A stretch of DNA of 64,000 nt. It comes from Setomelanomma holmii. Lineage: Eukaryota > Ascomycota > Dothideomycetes > Pleosporales > Phaeosphaeriaceae. The stretch is from assembly GCA_010015745.1 (NCBI GenBank), contig ML978191.1, positions 1-64,000 on the forward strand, written 5' to 3'. Below the pieces are notes generated by a model. It was not told the origin of the DNA and made no database searches. It saw only the letters and a program-made list of their open reading frames with translations. Below are positions 55,993 to 64,000 of this stretch, piece by piece; within the stretch, counting starts at the first letter, position 1; every line of letters starts with the position of its first letter. The position numbers and the translations under genes are program-made.

Positions 55993-58900
55993 GATGCAGG
56001 AACCCAACTTCCGAACGGACTCAATGCCTTCCTCACGCGAAGCATCTGAAAAACCTGAATTTCTGTCAGCAACATCACGAGCAGATATGTCTTCAACGAC
56101 AACACACGAAAAGCCTCTGCACCGCGCTTCGACAGATCTGGAGGGATCAAGTGAAAGAAAGAAACGAAGATTCTCCTTGTCGTCTTTCCACCGCTCCAGT
56201 CGGTCTCGCTCTCGACCAAGCAGTATCGCCTTGCCAAGCAACACGTCTGTCTTCTCCGCGACACCTAGGGGCACGCCTCCTCGTGAGGTCACACGCATAC
56301 TCGGCGCGGACGGGAGCCGTCCGCACTCTTATCATGCTCCCGACTCGTGGAATATCGCTCCTGGCCCGCAGCCAGCGGCGACCGAACAGGCAACCCCATC
56401 ACGCGAGGATTCGCAAGCGCACCAGTCACGTCTGGGCATACTACCGTCGCCTGCGAAGAGCGCATTCTCCACGCAAGACCGAGACAACGAGCAGGATATC
56501 CCGCCTGTGCCCGCTTTACCCGAGACAGTACGCTTAAGCAACGACTTGAGCCACGAAGTCTTGCAGTCCGTCATAAGATACTCTACTCCACCCATCCCAG
56601 TGAAAAAGGATGGACGGACATTGGTAGCAAGCCCTCTACTTCCGGGGACACCCTCAATGGATCCAGGAGAACATGATGCTAGAAATAACGACCCATCAGA
56701 ACAGCTGTCACGTGAGGTACCACCTCGGCTTGACTACACGCTTCTCACATCTGGCAATGCCTCTAGTGAGAAATTTGATGACGGAAACACGCCGCCGCAC
56801 ATCGACTATGGTCAATGGCCACTCACTCCTGAAGCACAGCCTGAGAAGCATGATTCACTGAGGTCTGAAAATCGAGCTCGTAAGGCATCAGGACATGGTA
56901 TGCCACCTGATACATCGCTCCAAGCCACAGAGTCGACAGGTCAGGCTTCACGAGCCGACGATGCCGACGATGATGATGATTGTCCGCCTCAACTCAGCTA
57001 CGATCCTCTTCCACCGAGCAATGATTCAGACTTTGCCAAGTCACTCCCAGCCTATCTCGTGCCGACACATCAAGATGTGTCCGACGACGAGGACAGTGGA
57101 GCAGATCATAATGCACATCGAACAGACAGCAATTCTTTATTGCAAACGTACATGGTCAATCAAGTCGACGCCAATAGTCCCACAATAGCGCCCATGGACG
57201 TCTCGTTCGGCGACCAGCGCGGCGATACTGGGACAAACACGCCCACGCAGCACGAGTATGCCAAGAGGCACAACTATCTTGCGAAAGACACTGGCAGTGA
57301 TGCGATGGAGCACCGTACCAACGCAGCGACTCAGCAGAACTTCAATGTTGGCACAGAACCCCAGGCGCATGAGACACCTGCAACATGCAAGCTGCCAGCT
57401 GCATCTAATGAAAGTATACAACCTGTGGGTCTCTCAAAAACCTCGGCAAATATGCGTGCTCTATTGCAAGCTCAAGACATCAAAACGCAGCTGGAGGAGC
57501 AGACATTGAGCGGTGGCGCAGGTAACACATTGCAAATATCATCTCGAGCACATGAGGTTGACAATGAGGTTGACAATGCGGCTGCTCCAAAGGCATTGAG
57601 TCGCGATCAGACTGGCTCGCCGACACCAGTATGGTTCGCCAAAGGTGGCTTGCAGGTCCCCAAGACGCGTGCGCAAGGATTCCATGGCCCCCAAATCGCA
57701 CAGACCGAAGACGCGACAAGCGATTCGGAAGGTGGTCGAGTTTCGCGGCTTGACGCACAGGCCGCGCCGCGAACCCTACATGCTGACCCGTTGCATGAGC
57801 TAAGACCCGCCTCCGCGCAACCTTTCCAAGTCGTGCACGCTGTCGAAGAATACGCCGCGTCTGGTTCATCTTTTGCATCATGGGATCGCGACAGCTTCGC
57901 CGCTAAATCTATCTCGGGAACCAGCCCGGCCGGCGACATGCGAGATGAAAGCGACCTTGTCACACCTGTCGCGCAGGGGCTGCCGAGGATCGTGCAGCAC
58001 GACCAAGCAGACAAGGCTGAGGACATGAACCACAACTCGAGAAAACCAGGGACGCCGAATGGCTATTTCGGAGGGCACGATGTTCAATCACATGCAATAC
58101 GTCATCAGCAGCAACAGTCCTCTGACCTTACTGTTCCTGAGAGATCCAAGTCGATGCTTTCGATGATCTCCTCCATGGTCTCGGACGGCAGTACTCCCAT
58201 CTCGCCGTCATCAAGTAACGCGGGGAGATCAACACCATCGACAATTCGCCGTATGCAACGCGACTCTATCAGCAATTCCGTAAAGCCAGCGCAGATACCC
58301 GAGGAGTCCATGGCCATGAGCGAGGATCGTACGCCCACCGCCAAGGACGACGACTTTGATCTGTATGCAGATCACAATGGTGTCGTTAAAGACCTTCGGG
58401 ATGGAAATGGCCAGCCACTGAGAGTTGCTCAGGCTCAAGGCTCTGGAAACCGCCCCTACGGGCAACCTACACAAGCCGGTGTGCCGATTGGATCTGGTGG
58501 ACCGGAGGCACGAGGCGAAGAGAGACCCCGATACAGCACGGAGAGACCAATGAGTTTCATTTCCGGACCCACAGATCAAGATGGCCGGCCACAGGATCAA
58601 GTCAATCAGCCCTTGCCGCAAAGCAACTCTCTCGGGCCTCGGGCAGCTGAGCAGAATTACAGCCAGACTCATCAATCGCAACCTGGCGTGATCGGAACAG
58701 TATACTCCGTAGCTCCCCCCGCTCAGGCCATTCAACAAGCCAGTCTTTCAGGTTTGCCGCGCATCGAGTCTCCAGGTAACCCATCAGCACAAGCGTCGTT
58801 GCCGTCTGCAAATAACTTCCGCGAGGTAACGCCAGTTCCACAGAACACTCCAGGGTTGGTTGGACCTCGTTCTTCGCCTCAGTACCAGCAGACCCCACTT

Positions 58901-61900
58901 CCATCTAATCCGTCAGCACCACCCGCAATCAATGGGCAGTCGTTATATTCAGGGCAGAATGCAAACTATCATGCGCAAACATCTCAACTGTCTGTGGAGA
59001 GACCGGGGCATTCAGCTTTCCAAGGACAGGTGCCAGTGCCTGAACGCGACCCGCGTCTTCAAGGTCAGCCTGGGGCACCTAATGCGACCGGACCTAGAAA
59101 CGAGTACGAGTTCCAGCAACAAATGATGCAGCTTCAGGCGAGATATCCCCGCTCTCAAGGTTCGAATGGGCAGTTACCGGATGTTGGACCACAGCCACCA
59201 GTTCAACAGCCACCAAAGCCGCAGGAGAAGTCCTTTTCCAAACCTAAGTTTGCCTCTGTATTCAAAGGGCTCGGAGGGAAATTACAGGGAAACTCACAGC
59301 AACCTACACATTCCCCTAGTGGTGCGCATCAGCCTCAATCTAACGTTCCTGTTTCAAATGCACCACCGATGGACGCTCATCGGAATGATTCGTACACCTC
59401 GGGCGTGAGCAGCCTTCATCAAGAGCAGCTCGTCAGGAGGCCAGGGGAACGACCTGCTCCATCTGGGCCTATGCAACGCCCTCCAAGCAACGGCGCGGAG
59501 TCGCACTTCAGTCACGTTAGCCAGAATTCTGCAAGAGTCGAGCCCACTGTCTCTCGACTTGATCTGAGAAAGCCGGCAAGCCCAGCGCCATATCAAGGCA
59601 TCCCGCCACAGCAAATACCCCACAGTGCGCCCGCGCAAGGAGCCCAACTGCAGTCCTATCGGGCATCATCGTCCGGTGTGCCGGACACGGGCAAGAAAAA
59701 GAGGTTCTCGACACTAGGCAACATCTTCGGTCGAGGTAGTGATGCTCCCAAGCTGTCTAAAGAGGCAAAGAAAGCACAGAAAACTCAAAGGCATTCGACG
59801 GCGCCTGCAATGCAGACCTCACAGCCGCAATGGCCCCCACAACAAGCACAGTTCAGACTTCAGCAATCTGGCATGCCATACCCACCTGCGCAGATGCCTC
59901 CGGGACAGTATGCCACTGGTCAGATACCCGCAGGGCAGTACTCACAAGGACAAATGCCGCCCAGACAGTACCCTCCGGGTCAATATCCTCCCCAGCAAAT
60001 GCGACCGATGGGTCCTCAATTTGCTTCTCCTCAGACAATGTCGCCTGCTACCCCACAAAGCGCCCAGAGCAGAGATCCTTATGGTGTTCCGCAGCACTAT
60101 CAACAACCGCAGCCACGACTCCCAGGCTCACAGCAGGCTCCAGGCGCTAATGCGGAACCCGTTTCAGCCTATCTGCGAACGAAGCAGCTTGCAGAAGAGC
60201 ATCAAGCCCAGAAGGCTCTTGCGTCGGCCGGTCAGCAAGGGCCCATGGTTTCGCGTCCAGGTACACATGCTTCAGCCACCTCGTTCGATCAAGCCTCTGC
60301 CCAAAGTCGCCAGACAAGTTACGGCCCCCCTCCAGGTGGGTACTACAATCCTAATCCAACTTCGTCCTCTGTGCCTGAAAAGGGAGCTTACCAAACTTCT
60401 CAAGCCACTCGGCTGCTAGCAGAACAACAGCGACAACCTTCCACAACAGAGCAAAGCTCGTACGGAGTGGCGCAGGTTGGTCGACAACAGCTGCAATACC
60501 AACAGCACTCCGCGCTTGATGAAGATGCGTACCGAGCGTTGCAAGCAGAGCGCATGCGATTGGAGCGTCAGCGTTTGCAACTCGAATCTGAGCAAGGACG
60601 TTATCAAGATGCGCAAACCTCGCAGGGGCTGCAACGCCACGAGCAAGTCCTACCGCCAAAGCCTGTTTACAATACGCCAGGTAGTGATCCGCAACAGCGC
60701 CCGGAAGAGCAACCTCAATCGACTGAAGCTGGGCTACGATCAACAGCACAAGAGCGGCAGCCACCCTCTGCTCAGCCAGTCTCCCATGGTCCTTCGCGTG
60801 ATGAACTCCTGAGGGCTCATCAGGAACGACAGCAGCGAGAGCAAGACTTACGCTCGCAGCAGTATGCGGAAAGGGTGCAACCCGTGGTCAACAATCGGAG
60901 CGTCTCGCAGCCATTGCCCTTGCAAAGTGCTCATCCGCAACATCCGGTGACGCAAAGAAATGTCAGCTCGTCAGGAGAACCCCAATATGAGACGCCACAG
61001 ATTCCAGCTGCATATAGCCACGTGTCAGGCGCCTTCATCTCCCCTCGAGATAGGGAGCAACAGCCTCTTTACTCTGCACCTCAAGCACCACCAGCACGAC
61101 CAAGTGACTACTCCAGACAATATTCCGATCCGCGGATGCCATCGCTGTCGCCTCAGGTGTCTGCTCAATCCCAGATGCCGCCTAATAATCGCACGCATTC
61201 AGATGCCAGCACCGTGTCCGTAGTTTCACCTATTTCAGGCCCCGCGCCAGATGTTCCTAGCAACGCACCGGCAGCCGCGCAGCGAGTACAGAAGCCCAGA
61301 ATGAGCAGTATATCCGAGGTTCATCAAGGTACACCAGAACGTCCGTGGCATCTCAAGTTCCCAGAAGGTGCGACAGAGCAAGAGATTGTCCGCGCTCGCC
61401 AAAGGCAATTCATGCAAGAGCAGTTCACAGCTCAACAGCAACAGCATGCCGAACGAGCTGCGCAATCGCCATCCCCGCGAGCGTCTCCTCATAGCCAATC
61501 GCCAGCTACACTTTCGTCACAGACAGTTGTGCCACAGCAGCAAGGCGGAGGATTCAAGGAGCTTCTGCCGCGAAGCTCTCCACAGCCCTATCCACAGCCT
61601 CAGCCGAACCAGTCTTCTCAGCAGGAGGAGCAGGCTCGGAATGTTGACAACTTGCAGCCTGCACAGCCTGCACCAATCCATCCCGGACAACCTACTCAGC
61701 CTCAATCATACCCTTTACCTATGTCGCCCGACCCTGCCAACACTAAGAGCCCCGTCAATCCACTGGCAAGTGCGCTGCCAGCCCCGCCATTACTCCCGCC
61801 TAAGCTTCCGCATAGTCCAATGCATCCAGTGCGACCACAGTCAGTCTCTCCACAAGCGCAGCACATTCCAACACATCGGGGCCAATATGAGCCTTCGCCG

Positions 61901-62539
61901 CCGCAACAGGATCACCACTCGCCGCCGCCACCCCAGAACGCAAGTTACGATCAGCAAGAGCCAGACGAACCACCACCACCATCATACGACGGCCCAGGTA
62001 TGCCCAATGATGGCATGGATAAGACTCGGCCTGATCAAACTCGGCCACCCAACATCAACACAGATGCAGATGTCGATAATCGCGGCCGACAAGGCGAGTC
62101 TCGACCACGTCAACCTTCTATCGGGATCTTGCAGCACCCTCAGCCAGCCTCCATGGCTGCCTCGCCCCAGCGATCATCCGCCGATATGGGCGCCGAGTCG
62201 TTACGCCGTCAGCTCCTGCAGCAAGAGGAAGTTGCACGCATGGAACGCATTCAACTCGCCCAAGTGCAGCGCGCCGAGACTGAACGCGAAAGACTAGAAC
62301 GCGAGGCTGCTCGTGCTCGAGCCCGAGAATTAGAGCGCAGCGTGTCCGGCGGCGCCAGAGTCGGCAGCATTCGAAGCGTTACGGGCACCCGCAATGGCGG
62401 TCAGCCTGGTTGGGAGCGACGTGGCAGCACCTCGAGGCAGGTCTTCGAACTGCCCGCTGTTGAGGACGACGAGCCTGCGATGCGCGCCACATCTTACCCA
62501 GGTCAGGAGTGGGTTCCGCCTGTCTGGATGGACGACTAA
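55993..62539 (+). CDS. Very large Gln/Pro-rich disordered ORF, possibly second half of the preceding gene
   Basis: The frame from the ATG at 55993 to TAA 62539 is 2181 residues. The start is uncertain: directly before GAACCC at 56000 lies a good 3' splice site (branch TGCTGAT, then TTTGTGATGCAG), so this may be an internal exon. Blocks seen: SERKKRRFSLSSFHRSSRSR, FSKPKFASVFKGLGGKLQG, DTGKKKRFSTLGNIFGRGSD, LSKEAKKAQKTQRHSTAPA, and near the end PWHLKFPEGATEQEIVRARQ and a charged helix (EEVARMERIQLAQVQRAETE). Long Gln/Pro tracts (GQYPPGQYPPQQM-type) fill the middle. No catalytic domain is visible; a scaffold or condensate role would be speculation. Codon use looks like that of neighbouring genes. 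Confidence 0.65.
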
Positions 62540-63332
62540 ACAGCGTTCTCCTTCTCATCATCTCTTTCTGTCCTGTCAATGTCTTGATCTATTTCTGCAT
62601 ATAATCGAGGTTTGCCTGCCTTTTGCTCCTGCATAGCGATGCACTTGAGCGTTTTTGGCATGCCGTTGATCAACGCTGTTGGATACCCATCGACTCGTTC
62701 CACTTTGTGTATAAGGTTTTGTCCCTACTGGCTTTTGCTTGTAAGTGTTGTAATTCGATCCTACGCGGCTCTTTCTCTTTACTGTCTAATCAGCCTTCGC
62801 CCAATATGGCACCAAAATCATCTGTACATCATTAGTTTCTTACAAAACACTTTGGGTACGAATATATCATCCTCTTGTCCGTTTGGACGAGGTTCTACTT
62901 CAATTTGGTGCCGTGGAGAGTTAATTGCACGCTAATACACCAGAATTTTGTCTAGTTGGGTTCGCATCCATGACTTCAAGTGGACTCTGGCCTCTGAACT
63001 CGTTTCCTGAGCAGATTTGCGACCTTTCACTCGTTGGCTATACACCAGCGACTCGATAAACTCGGGCATGACTATGCTAAGTCGAGTTCAACGTTGTGTA
63101 CGAACGATGCGCGAGTACCTAGAACGGCCACTGTTCACTCACGAAGGCGAAGCACTTCCAAACCACAAGTGAATGCTGGAAGCAGGACCCCTGAGTATTT
63201 TATCTGCCTTGTCCTACTGATCTTAGAGAAAACTTTCTCGTTATCGCATTCATCAATTCACAACTTCCAAATTCCGAACACAACTGCAGAAAAGCTTTCA
63301 ACTTCCCAAGAAGTCCACACCAGATCCGCAGC
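62540..63332. other. Intergenic region, no gene seen
   Basis: Pyrimidine-rich 3' flank after 62539. The last 150 bp before 63333 probably contain the promoter and leader of the next gene. Confidence 0.5.
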
Positions 63333-64000
63333 ATGTTCCGACAAGCAGCACCGCGCCTCCGGACTACTGTTGAGCGCTCGATTACTGCTGGTCCCTACAC
63401 GGCGAAACATTGGGCTCCAGCAACTCATAATCCAGATGTAGCCCCTGACAACGTTCACCAAGACCCTGAGCAGGACGGCGATGAGGATGCCATGTACATG
63501 ACTACCGATGCCACTTTCGATCTAGGCATGACGCGCTCAATACTGAACAGCAGCATCACTCCCCTATTCAGCCCTATACAGGAGTCGAACGACGTGGGCA
63601 CGATGTTCATGGTAACATACATCGCATTCGACCCGTGTGTGGTTCGACCACTTGCTGAGCCCTACCCACATCCGCCGCGCCCGTCTCCACCCAGCATGCA
63701 GGCCGTCGTCAAGCCAGACCCACATGTGAAGACAGTCATCAATCCCATCAAGCCCTGGCCATACAAATTGCCCAAGTTTCTGCAGCCGCGGGCTGCGACT
63801 ACTTACGCGATGAAGTATGGAACTCACAAGGAGGCGGAGATGACAGTTTCAGAGCGCGTTGGTGTACTACAAGCTATCTTGTACGGCGTGCCAGAACCGG
63901 ATAAGGCTGTTGCTAAGCAAGTGTCAAAGCAGGGTGGTGTTCTACATGCGATCTTGTATGGGGTCAAGAAGGAGGAAGTCGTCACTGCCGCAAAGGGAGA
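63333..64000 (+). CDS. Unknown protein with 25-residue tandem repeats (partial, runs off right edge)
   Basis: The ATG at 63333 opens a frame of 222 codons without stop to the window end. The N-terminus (MFRQAAPRLRTTVERSITAG) is basic and looks like a mitochondrial presequence, though targeting is not proven. The middle is rich in Pro. From 63861 a unit VGVLQAILYGVPEP recurs 75 bp later as GGVLHAILYGVKKE, so at least two 25-residue repeats are visible and more may follow past the edge. I do not recognise the family. An intron further on cannot be excluded. Confidence 0.55.
   Translation, partial: MFRQAAPRLRTTVERSITAGPYTAKHWAPATHNPDVAPDNVHQDPEQDGDEDAMYMTTDATFDLGMTRSILNSSITPLFSPIQESNDVGTMFMVTYIAFDPCVVRPLAEPYPHPPRPSPPSMQAVVKPDPHVKTVINPIKPWPYKLPKFLQPRAATTYAMKYGTHKEAEMTVSERVGVLQAILYGVPEPDKAVAKQVSKQGGVLHAILYGVKKEEVVTAAKG

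Overview
The window reads as nuclear DNA of a filamentous ascomycete (Pezizomycotina, probably Dothideomycetes; this placement is inference). Genes have several short introns, most of them 47-65 bp with GTAAGT-like donors and GCTAAC/GCTGAC-like branch sites. Leaders are CT-rich. The families present (a TIR-free NLR with a short N-terminal amyloid-type motif, DUF7729-like, a TFIIIA with about nine fingers, fungal Tad1-like LINE, pogo and Tc1 elements) are typical of this group.

Region 1 (1-5.5 kb) is an innate-immunity or programmed-cell-death cluster. A left-edge NB-ARC/TPR receptor gene (1-1545, minus) is open as far as it can be read. A second receptor (3347-5543, plus) is its inverted paralogue and carries four in-frame stops. 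Between them, divergent from the second receptor, lies a HeLo-like effector gene (2245-3133, minus) with one in-frame stop. The effector ends in the same short motif (FG-x-x-N-x-GFQA...NG) that begins both receptors. That is the layout of a fungal amyloid-signalling NLR/effector system of the sigma (Ses_B-like) type.

Region 2 (5.5-20 kb) is transposon-rich. A secreted GH3 beta-glucosidase gene (6851-11032, minus) is a pseudogene, and a 1352-bp Tc1/mariner element sits inside one of its introns. Next to it is a nested insertion: a 6.0-kb LINE (12100-18144) inside a 1.85-kb pogo/Fot1-like element (11367-19275), both with visible target-site duplications. Stops in these copies are largely CAG/CAA to TAG/TAA and TGG to TAG changes, as expected of light repeat-induced point mutation (RIP).

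Region 3 (20-64 kb) is ordinary gene space. It holds a secreted FAD-linked oxidase, a Myb/SANT protein, a SIRT4-like sirtuin, a proline-rich protein with a C-terminal Cys cluster, a DUF7729-like surface protein and a fragment of an MFS transporter. Then come a short-chain dehydrogenase, an ABM-like protein, tRNA exportin (LOS1), S-formylglutathione hydrolase, RPB6 head-to-head with TFIIIA, an RBR/IBR-like protein and the Golgi t-SNARE SED5. It ends with two very large disordered ORFs that may be one gene and a partial gene at the right edge. Intron/exon structures were derived by hand from frame continuity and splice signals. No tRNA, rRNA or CRISPR was recognised.
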